From NCBI RefSeq assembly GCF_900112035.1, contig NZ_FOKC01000011.1, forward strand, positions 84,543 through 148,542: 64,000 nucleotides of DNA, written 5' to 3'. Every line of letters begins with the position of its first letter. The first letter of the stretch is position 1. A program made the position numbers and the translations under genes. Shown here one piece after another: positions 9,643 through 17,084 of this stretch. The stretch is from Nocardioides alpinus. GTDB lineage: Bacteria > Actinomycetota > Actinomycetes > Propionibacteriales > Nocardioidaceae. Below the pieces are notes generated by a model. That model was given only the letters and a program-made list of their open reading frames with translations. It had not been told where the DNA came from and made no database searches.

Positions 9643-10209
9643 TCATGCGGGCGCGGTCGACGCCTCGGTGTCGGACGGGGAGGCTGCGGCGAAGCGCTTG
9701 GCCTCGCGACCGAAGACCATGGTCATCAACCCTTCCGTGACCACCTGCACCCCCAGCAGCACGCCGAGGAGGGTGAAGGTCGCAGCCACGATGTTGAACA
9801 GGATGATCAGGCCCAGGACCGCGGAGACCGCGCCGCCGAAGACGAGCGACCACCGGTGCTCGGGGTCCTGGAAGGACGCCGCCAGTCGGGCGATGCCCAC
9901 GACGAGGAACAGCGATCCGGCGGCCAGGGTGACCGTGAGTGCGGCCGCGCCCGTGTGTCGGAGGAACAGCAGTCCGAGCACCGTCATCAGCCCGCCGCCG
10001 AGGAGCGCCGTCCAGATCCCGTCCTTCCCGATCTGGAAAACCGCGAGGAACACGATGAAGATGCCGGTGGCGAGGAGCAACCACCCCACGAACAAGAGGG
10101 ACAGCGCGGTCGCGGTCACCGTGTGCCCGAGGATGATGATCCCGACCAGCACCTGCAGCCCGCCCAGTAGCAGGTCGACCGCAGCGCGGCCCTTCGTCTC
10201 GCTCGCCAT
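9643..10209 (-). CDS. HdeD-family membrane protein
   Basis: A 188-residue protein with six hydrophobic segments arranged as three hairpins, matching the HdeD/DUF308 family (acid-resistance membrane protein in enteric bacteria). ATG 10209 was chosen because AGGAG lies directly upstream; the open frame runs further but would cross palindrome e. The C-terminal tail (FGREAKRFAAASPSDTEAST) is hydrophilic. The gene is divergent from the holin-like gene at 10346, and GACAAT at 10270-10265 lies 23 nt from palindrome e, so the two may be switched on together. A role in envelope stress is inferred from family and context. Confidence 0.85.
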   Translation of the reverse strand: MASETKGRAAVDLLLGGLQVLVGIIILGHTVTATALSLLFVGWLLLATGIFIVFLAVFQIGKDGIWTALLGGGLMTVLGLLFLRHTGAAALTVTLAAGSLFLVVGIARLAASFQDPEHRWSLVFGGAVSAVLGLIILFNIVAATFTLLGVLLGVQVVTEGLMTMVFGREAKRFAAASPSDTEASTAPA

Positions 10210-10293
10210 GCCAAGCTCCTGTCGTCGACCGTCGCCGCCCGCCGCGCTCGGAGGGCCCGGAGGGATTGTCGAACGGCCCGCACCGGACCCGGA

Positions 10294-10310
10294 TCGCCCG
10301 TAGCGGGTGA
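10294..10310. promoter_or_regulatory. Palindrome site e, divergent between HdeD and holin-like genes
   Basis: TCGCCCGTAGCGGGTGA. Plus strand: TAGGTT at 10334-10339, 23 nt away, with the expected transcription start falling on the ATG at 10346, which would give a leaderless mRNA. Minus strand: GACAAT at 10270-10265, also 23 nt away, serving HdeD. Confidence 0.72.
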
Positions 10311-10345
10311 GGAGGGCACGCCCACCCACGTCCTAGGTTCCGGGC

Positions 10346-10723
10346 ATGATCATGAACCTGCTCCTGCGGCTCGTCGTGCTGGCGGCTGCCATCGCGCTGA
10401 CCACCGCGATCGTGCCCGACATGGACGTCGACGGCGGTGTCCTGACGTACTTCTGGATCGCCCTGCTCTTCGCCATCGTCAACGTCACCCTCGGCCTGGT
10501 GCTGCACCTGTTGGCCCTGCCGTTGACCATCCTCACGCTGGGGCTGTTCGCCCTGGTCGTGAACGGCGTCCTCCTCCTGGTCACCGACTGGCTCAGCCGC
10601 GACCTCCAGGTCGACGGCTTCTTCACGGCGATCCTGGCCGCCCTCATCATCGCGGTGATCACGGCAGTCCTGCACGTCCTGCTGCCGGACCCGCGGCTTC
10701 GCGACGACCACGTCTCTGCCTGA
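10346..10723 (+). CDS. Phage-holin-family (superfamily IV) small membrane protein
   Basis: A 125-residue protein with four hydrophobic segments separated by short charged turns, the layout of the family IV holin-like proteins that are widespread in bacterial chromosomes and are not proof of a prophage. The predicted -10 (TAGGTT, 10334-10339) places transcription start on the ATG itself, so the mRNA is probably leaderless; a second ATG two codons on (10352) is an alternative. A similar hydrophobic module is fused to a phosphodiesterase at 33109, and both genes are under the same palindrome. Function unknown; membrane organisation or stress is inferred. Confidence 0.8.
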   Translation: MIMNLLLRLVVLAAAIALTTAIVPDMDVDGGVLTYFWIALLFAIVNVTLGLVLHLLALPLTILTLGLFALVVNGVLLLVTDWLSRDLQVDGFFTAILAALIIAVITAVLHVLLPDPRLRDDHVSA

Positions 10724-10733
10724 CCCGTTCCAG

Positions 10734-10750
10734 TCACCCAGTTCGGGTGA
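10734..10750 (+). promoter_or_regulatory. Palindrome site f upstream of DUF6325-SHOCT
   Basis: TCACCCAGTTCGGGTGA. CAGAGT at 10773-10778 begins 22 nt downstream. The DUF6325 gene starts at 10861, so the leader would be about 75 nt. Confidence 0.7.
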
Positions 10751-10860
10751 CGCCGTCACCCCGCGGTGTCGGCAGAGTCCGGCACGGAGGCAGTCGGTGC
10801 GAGGCACCGGCGGCCCCGGGTCGGTGATCGCCGACCGCGCACCCCACGAGGAGTCCCGCC

Positions 10861-11292
10861 ATGACGCTCGGTCCCATCGAAGTGGTCGTCATCGCCTTCC
10901 CCGGCAACCAGTTCAACGGACGCATCCTGCCCGAGCTCGGCCGTCTGCTCGACGCAGGCACGGTCAGCATCGTCGACGGGCTGCTGATCTCCAAGGACGC
11001 CGCGGGCAACACCACGTTCGTCGAGATCGACGACGACGGGCTGGGTGAGGACGTCGCCCGGCTCGCCCACCTCTTCGACAGGTTCGACGAGCTGATCTCC
11101 GACGAGGACGTCGAGGAGCTCGCCGCGGACCTCGACCCCGACAGCTCGGCTGCGGTGCTCGTGTTCGAGCACACGTGGGTCCGACCGTTGCGCGACGCCA
11201 TCGTCGACTCCGGCGGTGTGCTCGCCGCCAACTTCCGGGTGCCGCGCGAAGTCGTGGACGAAGTCATGACTGCCCTCGAGACAGCCAGCTGA
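10861..11292 (+). CDS. DUF6325-family protein
   Basis: A 143-residue soluble protein of the DUF6325 type, unknown function. It starts TLGPIEVVVIAFPGNQFNG and has an acidic middle (residues about 58-92) with no hydrophobic segment. Fold and order resemble the DUF1269 proteins without their membrane hairpin: a beta-strand start, an alpha/beta core, and a C-terminal domain ending in a helix with VPREVVDEVMTALE. It is followed after 15 nt by a SHOCT gene. Families with this composition usually neighbour each other in actinobacteria. Palindrome f drives the pair and possibly the GAP-family gene after it. Confidence 0.75.
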   Translation: MTLGPIEVVVIAFPGNQFNGRILPELGRLLDAGTVSIVDGLLISKDAAGNTTFVEIDDDGLGEDVARLAHLFDRFDELISDEDVEELAADLDPDSSAAVLVFEHTWVRPLRDAIVDSGGVLAANFRVPREVVDEVMTALETAS

Positions 11293-11307
11293 GAGAGACG
11301 AGGAACC

Positions 11308-11613
11308 GTGCGACGACGTGGAGGACGACCGGGACTGATCGGGACGATGGCGCGCACTGCCGTCATCACCAAGACAGCCACGACCGTGGCGGGCAACAGC
11401 CAACGCCGCCAGATGGCGCAGGCCCAGGAAGCGGCTGCGGCCCAGGCGCCCGTCGCGGCACCAGCGGCTCCGCCTCCGCCCCCGGTGGCAGCCGCCCCAG
11501 CAGGCACAGACGACCTGATCGACCAGCTGGGCAAGCTGGCGGACCTCAAGGCGGCCGGCGTGCTCGACGACGCCGAGTTCGCTGCGGCGAAGGCGCGCCT
11601 GCTGGGCACGTGA
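11308..11613 (+). CDS. SHOCT-domain small protein (copy 1)
   Basis: A 101-residue protein with a basic N-terminus (RRRGGRPGLIGTMARTAV), a middle rich in Ala, Pro and Gln (residues about 40-66) and a C-terminal SHOCT motif, DLIDQLGKLADLKAAGVLDD followed by AEFAAAKARLL. SHOCT modules are short two-helix segments thought to mediate oligomerisation. The GTG at 11308 lies after GAGG. It is the second gene behind DUF6325 and is probably cotranscribed. A second SHOCT protein at 39521 is also under the palindrome. Its partner is unknown. Confidence 0.8.
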   Translation: MRRRGGRPGLIGTMARTAVITKTATTVAGNSQRRQMAQAQEAAAAQAPVAAPAAPPPPPVAAAPAGTDDLIDQLGKLADLKAAGVLDDAEFAAAKARLLGT

Positions 11614-11644
11614 TCAGCGGCGGCCGCGGTCACCGAGGCGTTCG

Positions 11645-12325
11645 ATGACCTCACTGTGGACCACCCTCGCGCCACTGGCGATCGGCAGCGCTGTCGTCCC
11701 GATCCAGGTCGTGGTGACCCTCCTCCTGCTGCGCGGGACGGGCGGCCCGTCGGTGGCCGCGGCCTGGGTCGCGGGCATGACCTCCGTGCGGCTGACCCAG
11801 GGCGTCGTCTTCGGCTTGGTGCTCACGGGCTCGTCCACCGGGCAGGGTGCGGACGACGCGCCGGGTCCGGTCGTCTCAGGCATCCTGCTCGTGCTGGCCG
11901 TCCTCCTCTACGCCCTCGCCCTGCGCCAGCTCACCGCTGACGACGACCCGGACGCACCGCCGCCGCGCTGGATGGCGATGACCGACGGGATGGGTCCGGG
12001 GCGCGCCTTCGCGATGGGTGCCGGCGTGCTCGCGATCGGACCGAAGTTCTGGGTGTTCACCCTCGCCGCCGTCGGGGCGATCTCGGACGCCGACCTCGGG
12101 CAGGCGGCCGGGATCACGACCTTCCTCCTCTTCGTCGTGCTGGCCGCGTCCCTCAACCTCGTCCTGCTGGGCGCAGCCCTGGTCGCTCCAGCCAGGTCCG
12201 CGCGACTCATGGATCGTGCGTCCGACTGGCTGGTCGCGCACAACGGCCAGATCACCGTCGCCCTCGGGCTCGTGGTCGGCACGTGGTTCCTCGTGAAGGC
12301 GCTCACCGGCCTCGGAATCCTCTGA
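11645..12325 (+). CDS. GAP/Sap-family six-helix membrane protein
   Basis: A 226-residue integral membrane protein with about six hydrophobic segments (residues 5-30, 35-60, 70-95, 125-150, 155-180, 195-220). It resembles the actinobacterial GAP (glycolipid/peptidolipid-addressing) family, some of whose mycobacterial members help move surface lipids. PFAM-level identity is judged from topology and the GxAVVPIQVVVTLLLLRG start, so the assignment is moderate. It starts 32 nt after the SHOCT stop without an obvious strong ribosome-binding site and may belong to the palindrome f operon. Export of an envelope lipid is inference. Confidence 0.65.
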   Translation: MTSLWTTLAPLAIGSAVVPIQVVVTLLLLRGTGGPSVAAAWVAGMTSVRLTQGVVFGLVLTGSSTGQGADDAPGPVVSGILLVLAVLLYALALRQLTADDDPDAPPPRWMAMTDGMGPGRAFAMGAGVLAIGPKFWVFTLAAVGAISDADLGQAAGITTFLLFVVLAASLNLVLLGAALVAPARSARLMDRASDWLVAHNGQITVALGLVVGTWFLVKALTGLGIL

Positions 12326-12332
12326 ACCGCTT

Positions 12333-12349
12333 TCACCGATATCGGGTGA
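12333..12349 (+). promoter_or_regulatory. Palindrome site g upstream of the second DUF1269 gene
   Basis: TCACCGATATCGGGTGA. GAGTCT at 12373-12378 begins 23 nt downstream; the gene starts at 12423. The site begins 8 nt past the GAP-family stop, so it reads as a fresh promoter between tightly packed genes. Confidence 0.7.
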
Positions 12350-12422
12350 GCACCGCGCCGGCCGTGCCGGAGGAGTCTCGACGGTACGGCTCGGATGAAG
12401 CTCGGATGAGGGAGGTGACGAT

Positions 12423-12953
12423 GTGCCGACACTGACCGTGTGGCGCTACGACACCCCGTTCGGCGCGGACGCGGGCGAGGTGCGGCTCAAGGCGCTGCAG
12501 GCGCGAGGCTCCGTCAAGGTCCACGACGCGATCACCGTGGCCTGGCTCCCCGGCTCGCACGAGCCGCGGATCGGCCACCTCCACCACGCGTCCGCGAGCG
12601 CAGCGGGCAAGGGCTCGGTCCTGGGTGCACTGGTGGGCATGCTGGTCCTGGCCCCCGCCGTGGGGGCTGCGGCCGGCGCCGGCGTCGGCGCCCTCGCGCA
12701 GCGGTTGCGGGGAACGGGTATCGACAAGGACTTCCTGGCCGAGATCGTCGCCCACCTCGAGCCGGGGTCCTCCGCGATGCTGGTGCTGTCCTCGGACGTC
12801 GACATCGACGCGGTCCGCCCGGTCGTCGAGCGCGGTCTCGCCAGCGGGCACACGCTCCTCCTCCACGCCGAGCTGGCCGACGACGCACCGCAGGCGATCC
12901 GCGACGCCGTACGCGAGTTCGACAGCCCTGCGAGCGAGCCGGACCAGCCCTGA
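12423..12953 (+). CDS. DUF1269-type protein with glycine-rich membrane segment (copy 2)
   Basis: A 176-residue paralogue of the protein at 1605: both open TLTVW-x-[YF]DT, have an Ala/Gly-rich hydrophobic hairpin (here LGALVGMLVLAPAVGAAAGA, about residues 67-86) and continue with a GI[D]-[DK] segment and the SSAMLVLSSD / TSALFLLASD strand. The GTG at 12423 follows GGGAGGTG. The C-terminus is acidic. Function unknown; two copies under the same regulatory palindrome suggest a dose or heteromer requirement, which is inference. Confidence 0.8.
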   Translation: MPTLTVWRYDTPFGADAGEVRLKALQARGSVKVHDAITVAWLPGSHEPRIGHLHHASASAAGKGSVLGALVGMLVLAPAVGAAAGAGVGALAQRLRGTGIDKDFLAEIVAHLEPGSSAMLVLSSDVDIDAVRPVVERGLASGHTLLLHAELADDAPQAIRDAVREFDSPASEPDQP

Positions 12954-12969
12954 GCCGCACCACGCCCCA

Positions 12970-12986
12970 TCGCCCGTTCCGGGTGA
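12970..12986 (+). promoter_or_regulatory. Palindrome site h upstream of the DUF7144 gene
   Basis: TCGCCCGTTCCGGGTGA. A clear -10, TAGCAT, lies at 13010-13015, 23 nt downstream; the gene starts at 13067 after GAGGAGA. Confidence 0.75.
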
Positions 12987-13066
12987 GCACGGGCCCTGCG
13001 GAGCGCGCCTAGCATCGAGGCCCCCGGGTCGTCATCGACCCTTCGTTCGCACCGAGGAGACACCCG

Positions 13067-13483
13067 ATGAGCACCTCATCCGAACGGGCCTTCCAGTCCA
13101 CCACGGCAGGCATCGTCGCCCAAGGGGCCACGGCCTTCGCCGGCATCATGCTGGCCACCGCCTCGTTCCTGGGGATCCTCCAGGGCATCGCCGCCATCTC
13201 GGCCGACAACGTCTACGTCGACACCCTTCGCTACACCTACGAGTTCGACCTGACCCTCTGGGGCTGGATCCACCTCATGCTCGGCATCGCCGGCGTGGCG
13301 GTCGGCATCGGCATCCTGATGGGCAAGGTGTGGGCGCTCGTCGCCGGCATCGTGATGGCCGTGCTGAGCGTGTTCGCCAACTTCGCGTTCCTCCCGCAGT
13401 ACCCGCTGTGGTCGATCGTGATCATCGCCCTGGACGTCTTCGTCATCTGGGCCCTCTGCGCGCAGGTCGACCAGAAGGTGTGA
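13067..13483 (+). CDS. DUF7144-family four-helix membrane protein
   Basis: A 138-residue membrane protein with four hydrophobic segments (residues about 22-45, 65-85, 88-108, 110-132). Motifs such as WGWIHLMLGIAGVAVGIGIL and the ending LDVFVIWALCAQ match small actinobacterial vitamin-K-epoxide-like/DUF7144 membrane proteins. It is the last gene of the left accessory block and has its own palindrome-type promoter (site h). The whole gene lies opposite the 3' extension of the mftR open frame. Function unknown. Confidence 0.8.
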   Translation: MSTSSERAFQSTTAGIVAQGATAFAGIMLATASFLGILQGIAAISADNVYVDTLRYTYEFDLTLWGWIHLMLGIAGVAVGIGILMGKVWALVAGIVMAVLSVFANFAFLPQYPLWSIVIIALDVFVIWALCAQVDQKV

Positions 13484-14059
13484 CCGCGACTCGCCGAGGA
13501 GGTGCAGCAGCCGCTCGCGGTCGCCGCCCTCCTCGGTGAGCCACTGCTCGTAGGCACTGAGGGCGATCCCCAGGGCGACGTGCCCGTAGAGCTGCGGGCG
13601 CAGGTCCGTGGGCCGCTCCCCCAGCCGACCCGCGACGAACTCGGCGACGACTGATCGCCACTCCGCATACCTGAGCGCCGAGTGCGCACGCAGCGCCGGC
13701 GTCCGCAGGATCAGCTCCATCCGGGCGCTGTGGATGGGGACGGCGTCCTCGGGGAAGTCGTTGAAGGCGACGACGGCCTCCCCCACGGCATCCAGCACCG
13801 TGCGGTCACGTGGCTGGGCCTCCAGCAGCTCGCGGAAGTGGAGCAGGGTCCGGTCGAACCGCCCCCACGGGATGTCGTTCTTGGAGGCGTAGTAGCGGAA
13901 GAGCGTGCGCCGACCGACCCCCACCTCCGCGGCGATCGCCGCCAGGGTCGTCTGCTCGAAGCCCCGCTCGGCGAACAGCCGGAACGCCGCGGCCTCGATC
14001 TCCGCGTGGGTGGTCGCCAGCGGCCGCCCCAGCACCACGCGTACGTCCTGCTCGACCAC
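13076..14059 (-). CDS. mftR: TetR-family regulator of the mycofactocin locus, with an abnormal antisense 3' extension
   Basis: The N-terminal 190 residues look like MftR: GRPLATTHAEIEAAAFRLFA, then the HTH region VGVGRRTLFRYYASKNDIPW, and the ligand-binding half. It probably represses mftA, which diverges from it. GTG 14059 was chosen because it gives the family's usual N-terminus; no ribosome-binding site precedes it. MftR proteins normally end near residue 190, about position 13,490, but no stop is present there. The frame stays open for about 135 further codons, running antisense across the whole DUF7144 gene, and that tail is His/Asp/Glu-rich and does not look like a folded domain. The start and HTH are firm, the 3' end is not. 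Confidence 0.8.
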   Translation of the reverse strand: MVEQDVRVVLGRPLATTHAEIEAAAFRLFAERGFEQTTLAAIAAEVGVGRRTLFRYYASKNDIPWGRFDRTLLHFRELLEAQPRDRTVLDAVGEAVVAFNDFPEDAVPIHSARMELILRTPALRAHSALRYAEWRSVVAEFVAGRLGERPTDLRPQLYGHVALGIALSAYEQWLTEEGGDRERLLHLLGESRSHLLVDLRAEGPDDEDVQGDDHDRPQRVLREEREVGEHAQHGHHDAGDERPHLAHQDADADRHAGDAEHEVDPAPEGQVELVGVAKGVDVDVVGRDGGDALEDPQERGGGQHDAGEGRGPLGDDACRGGLEGPFG

Positions 14060-14092
14060 GTGACCAGTGTGGTTGTGGCCACGAGTGCCAGA

Positions 14093-14109
14093 TGTCCAGA
14101 GTCTGAACA
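14093..14109. promoter_or_regulatory. Palindrome M1 (TGTCCAG-N3-CTGAACA) upstream of mftA
   Basis: TGTCCAGAGTCTGAACA, an inverted repeat between mftR and mftA, 68 nt before the mftA ATG. It matches 16 of 17 bases of M2 (read on the minus strand) and 14 of 17 of M3. GATCCT at 14131-14136 is a possible -10. It is a candidate operator or activator site for either MftR or the enhancer-binding-type regulator at 21615. Confidence 0.7.
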
Positions 14110-14177
14110 CCCGGGCCCCCTGGTGCGAGCGATCCTCGACAGGTGCCACCACCGGCACCGACCGAGAGGAGACACCC

Positions 14178-14309
14178 ATGAGTGTCGACACCGACCAGCT
14201 CGCCGGCCCCGACCAGGACGAGGCCCTCGCGGCGGATGACGCGGCCGTCCTCGAGAGCGAGGACCTCATCGAGGAGGTCTCGATCGACGGCATGTGCGGC
14301 GTCTACTGA
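14178..14309 (+). CDS. mftA: Mycofactocin precursor peptide
   Basis: A 43-residue RiPP precursor. The C-terminus IDGMCGVY is the diagnostic core: MftC and MftE act on the terminal Val-Tyr, which becomes the redox-active part of mycofactocin. The leader is acidic (Asp/Glu-rich, residues 4-34), as expected for recognition by the chaperone MftB. ATG 14178 follows GAGGAGAC. The stop TGA shares one base with the ATG of mftB (TGATG). The gene diverges from mftR and lies behind palindrome M1. Confidence 0.97.
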   Translation: MSVDTDQLAGPDQDEALAADDAAVLESEDLIEEVSIDGMCGVY

Positions 14310-14608
14310 TGCTCGACGAGGCCATCCTCGACCAGGCGTGGACCCTGTCGCCCTCCGTGGCGTTGCGCCCCGAGCCGTTCGGTGCGCTCGCCTACCACTT
14401 CGGCAACCGCAAGCTGACGTTCCTCAAGCGGCCCGAGCTCGTGGCCGTGGTCCGGGCCCTCGGCGAGCAGCCGGACGTGCGCTCGGCGCTGGTCGCTGCG
14501 GGTGTGCCCGCGGCGCAGCACGGGGCGTACGCCGACGCGCTGGCCCGGCTGGCCGACACCGACATGATCCGACCCCGCGAGACCGACCAGGGGCGGGCGG
14601 TCGCATGA
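14309..14608 (+). CDS. mftB: Mycofactocin precursor-binding chaperone
   Basis: A 99-residue PqqD/RRE-type protein that binds the MftA leader and presents it to the radical SAM enzyme MftC. The sequence begins LDEAILDQAWTLSPSVALRP and contains FGALAYHFGNRKLTFL, the beta-strand region characteristic of MftB. The ATG shares one base with the mftA stop, and the 3' end overlaps mftC by 4 nt (ATGA), so it is translated in step with both. Length agrees with the family (about 95-110 residues). Confidence 0.95.
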   Translation: MLDEAILDQAWTLSPSVALRPEPFGALAYHFGNRKLTFLKRPELVAVVRALGEQPDVRSALVAAGVPAAQHGAYADALARLADTDMIRPRETDQGRAVA

Positions 14609-15858
14609 CGATCGCGCCCGCACGGCCCTCCTCTCCCACCCGCCCGGTCGGGGGCACCCTGGTCGAGCAGTTCGAGCTCGGCCTGGACGCTCCCATCTGC
14701 CTGACGTGGGAGCTGACGTACGCCTGCAACCTCGCGTGCGCCCACTGCCTCTCCTCGTCGGGTCGCCGCGACCCGCGCGAGCTGTCCACCGCGCAGGCCG
14801 AGGCCGTCATCGACGAGCTCCAGCGGATGCAGGTCTTCTACGTCAACATCGGCGGCGGCGAGCCCACCATCCGGCCCGACTTCTGGCACCTGCTGGAGTA
14901 CGCCGTCGGCCACCAGGTCGGGGTGAAGTTCTCCACCAACGGCGTCCGCCTCACGCCCGAGCGTGCGGCCTTCCTCGCCTCCCCCGCCTGCCACGGCTAC
15001 GTCGACGTCCAGATCTCGCTCGACGGAGCGACCGCCGAGGTCAACGACTACGTGCGCGGCCCGGGGTCGTACGACATGGCGCTCACCGCGCTGCAGAACC
15101 TGCAGGACGCCGGCTTCGACGACGTGAAGATCTCGGTGGTGTGCACCCGCCAGAACATCGGTCAGCTCGACGAGTTCCAGGCCCTGGCCGACCGATTCGG
15201 CGCGACCCTGCGCCTGACCCGGCTCCGCCCCTCGGGTCGCGGCGCCGACGTGTGGGACGAGCTCCACCCGCTGCCGCACCAGCAGCGCGAGCTCTACGAC
15301 TGGCTGCTGGCCAAGGGCGACGACGTCCTCACCGGCGACTCGTTCTTCCACCTCTCCGCGTTCGGCGAGGCGCTGCCGGGACTCAACCTCTGCGGCGCCG
15401 GACGCGTGGTCTGCCTGATCGACCCCGTCGGGGACGTATACGCCTGCCCGTTCGCCATCCACGACGAGTTCCTCGCCGGCAACCTGCTCGCCCCGGGCGG
15501 CTTCCAGCGCGTCTGGCAGGACTCCGAGCTCTTCACCGAGCTGCGCTCGCCGCAGACCGGCGGGGCCTGCGCGAAGTGCCAGTTCTACGACACCTGCCGC
15601 GGCGGGTGCATGGCGGCGAAGTTCTTCACCGGGCTGCCCCTCGACGGCCCCGACCCCGAGTGCGTCCAGGGCTACGGCGAGCAGGCGCTGAGCGCCGACC
15701 GTACGGTCCCGGCCGCGAGCCAGGACCACTCGAGGTCCACCCCGACCCGCAACCAGCCGGTGATGCTCACCCTGATGAGCCGCCCCCCGGTCAGCGCGTG
15801 CGCCGAGAGCCCGCTCGCCGGCTTCGACCCCGGTCCCACGGCGGGCTGCTGCCCGTGA
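14605..15858 (+). CDS. mftC: Mycofactocin radical SAM maturase
   Basis: A 417-residue radical S-adenosylmethionine enzyme that decarboxylates the C-terminal tyrosine of MftA and then crosslinks it to valine. CNLACAHC (residues about 37-44) is the CX3CX2C [4Fe-4S] motif, GGGEPT the SAM-binding GGE motif, and the Cys-rich C-terminal half (CGAGRVVCL, CPFAI, CAKCQFYDTCRGGC) is the SPASM domain binding auxiliary clusters. The tail after residue about 350 is Pro/Ser-rich. ATG 14605 overlaps mftB by 4 nt and the stop overlaps mftD by 4 nt. Confidence 0.97.
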   Translation: MTIAPARPSSPTRPVGGTLVEQFELGLDAPICLTWELTYACNLACAHCLSSSGRRDPRELSTAQAEAVIDELQRMQVFYVNIGGGEPTIRPDFWHLLEYAVGHQVGVKFSTNGVRLTPERAAFLASPACHGYVDVQISLDGATAEVNDYVRGPGSYDMALTALQNLQDAGFDDVKISVVCTRQNIGQLDEFQALADRFGATLRLTRLRPSGRGADVWDELHPLPHQQRELYDWLLAKGDDVLTGDSFFHLSAFGEALPGLNLCGAGRVVCLIDPVGDVYACPFAIHDEFLAGNLLAPGGFQRVWQDSELFTELRSPQTGGACAKCQFYDTCRGGCMAAKFFTGLPLDGPDPECVQGYGEQALSADRTVPAASQDHSRSTPTRNQPVMLTLMSRPPVSACAESPLAGFDPGPTAGCCP

Positions 15859-17084
15859 GCGCCGGACCGGAGTGGCTCGCCAACCCGTGGAAGCAGAACC
15901 CGTGGTTCGAGTCGGTGGCCGTCGCCCAGGAGCGGGCACGCAGGCGCCTGCCGGCGCCGGTCTACGGTGCCTTGGTCGCGGGGTCCGAGCGCGGCCAGAC
16001 CGTGGACGACAACCAGGCCGCCTTCTCCGAGATCGGACTCTCACCTCACGTCGCCGGCCACCAGGCGCACCGCACGATGTCGCGGATGCTGATGGGCCAG
16101 GAGATCTCCCTCCCGGTCGTCATCAGTCCGACCGGTGTCCAGGCCGTGCACCCGGACGGTGAGGTCGCCGTCGCCCGGGCTGCCGCCGCACGCGGCACGA
16201 TCATGGGCCTGTCCAACTTCGCGTCGAAGTCGGTCGAGGAGGTCACCGCGACCGGCGCCACGACGTTCTTCCAGATGTACTGGACCGGCGATCGCGACGT
16301 GATGGTCCAGCGCATGCAGCGCGCCCACGACGCAGGCGCCCTGGGCCTGATCGCCACCCTCGACTGGTCGTTCTCCATGGGCCGCGACTGGGGCAGCCCC
16401 GAGATCCCCGAGAAGGTCGACCTCCGGACGATGGTGCGGATGGCGCCGAAGGTCCTCACCCGGCCCCGGTGGCTCTACCAGTTCGGCCGTGCCGGCGCGA
16501 TCCCGGACCTCACCGCCCCGAACCTCGCCAGGCCCGGCGAGACCACCGGTCCGACCTTCTTCGCCGCCTACTACGAGTGGATGACCACGCCTCCCCCGTC
16601 GTGGGACGACGTCGCGTGGATGCGCGAGCAGTGGCACCAGATCAGCGGCCGACCGTTCATGCTCAAGGGCGTCGGCCGTGTCGACGACGCCCTGCGGGCC
16701 GTCGATGCCGGCGTCGCGGCCCTGTCGGTGTCCAACCACGGCGGCAACAACCTCGACGGCACCCCCGCCGCGATCCGGCTCGTGCAGCCGATCGCCGAGC
16801 GGGTGGGCGGCCAGGTCGAGGTGGTCATGGACGGCGGCGTCCGCCGCGGCTCCGACGTCGTCAAGGCCGTCGCGCTGGGCGCCCGCGCGGTGCTGATCGG
16901 CCGCGCCTACCTGTGGGGCCTGGCCGCCAACGGCCAGGCGGGGGTCGAGAACGTCCTCGACGTGCTGCGCTCCGGCATCGACTCCGCGCTGCTCGGCCTC
17001 GGGGTCGCCTCGCTCGACGAGCTCACCCCGGAGCACGTCCTGGTCCCCGACGGGTTCCACCGCTCGATCGGCGCGCCGGACTGA
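15855..17084 (+). CDS. mftD: Mycofactocin heme/flavin dehydrogenase (FMN alpha-hydroxyacid oxidase family)
   Basis: A 409-residue FMN enzyme of the L-lactate dehydrogenase/glycolate oxidase family. It oxidatively deaminates the cyclised Val-Tyr product during mycofactocin biosynthesis, giving the redox-active keto form. ISPTGVQAVHPDGEVAVARA, SNHGGNNLDGTP (catalytic His region) and VMDGGVRRGSDVVKAVALGA (FMN-phosphate site) are all present. GTG 15855 overlaps the mftC stop (GTGA) and the stop shares one base with mftE. The order C-D-E is the usual one. Confidence 0.95.
   Translation: MSAGPEWLANPWKQNPWFESVAVAQERARRRLPAPVYGALVAGSERGQTVDDNQAAFSEIGLSPHVAGHQAHRTMSRMLMGQEISLPVVISPTGVQAVHPDGEVAVARAAAARGTIMGLSNFASKSVEEVTATGATTFFQMYWTGDRDVMVQRMQRAHDAGALGLIATLDWSFSMGRDWGSPEIPEKVDLRTMVRMAPKVLTRPRWLYQFGRAGAIPDLTAPNLARPGETTGPTFFAAYYEWMTTPPPSWDDVAWMREQWHQISGRPFMLKGVGRVDDALRAVDAGVAALSVSNHGGNNLDGTPAAIRLVQPIAERVGGQVEVVMDGGVRRGSDVVKAVALGARAVLIGRAYLWGLAANGQAGVENVLDVLRSGIDSALLGLGVASLDELTPEHVLVPDGFHRSIGAPD

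Noticed and set aside
10346..10723. Prophage origin suggested by the holin-like gene
   Set aside because: No other phage gene is near. Family IV holin-like proteins are common chromosomal membrane proteins.
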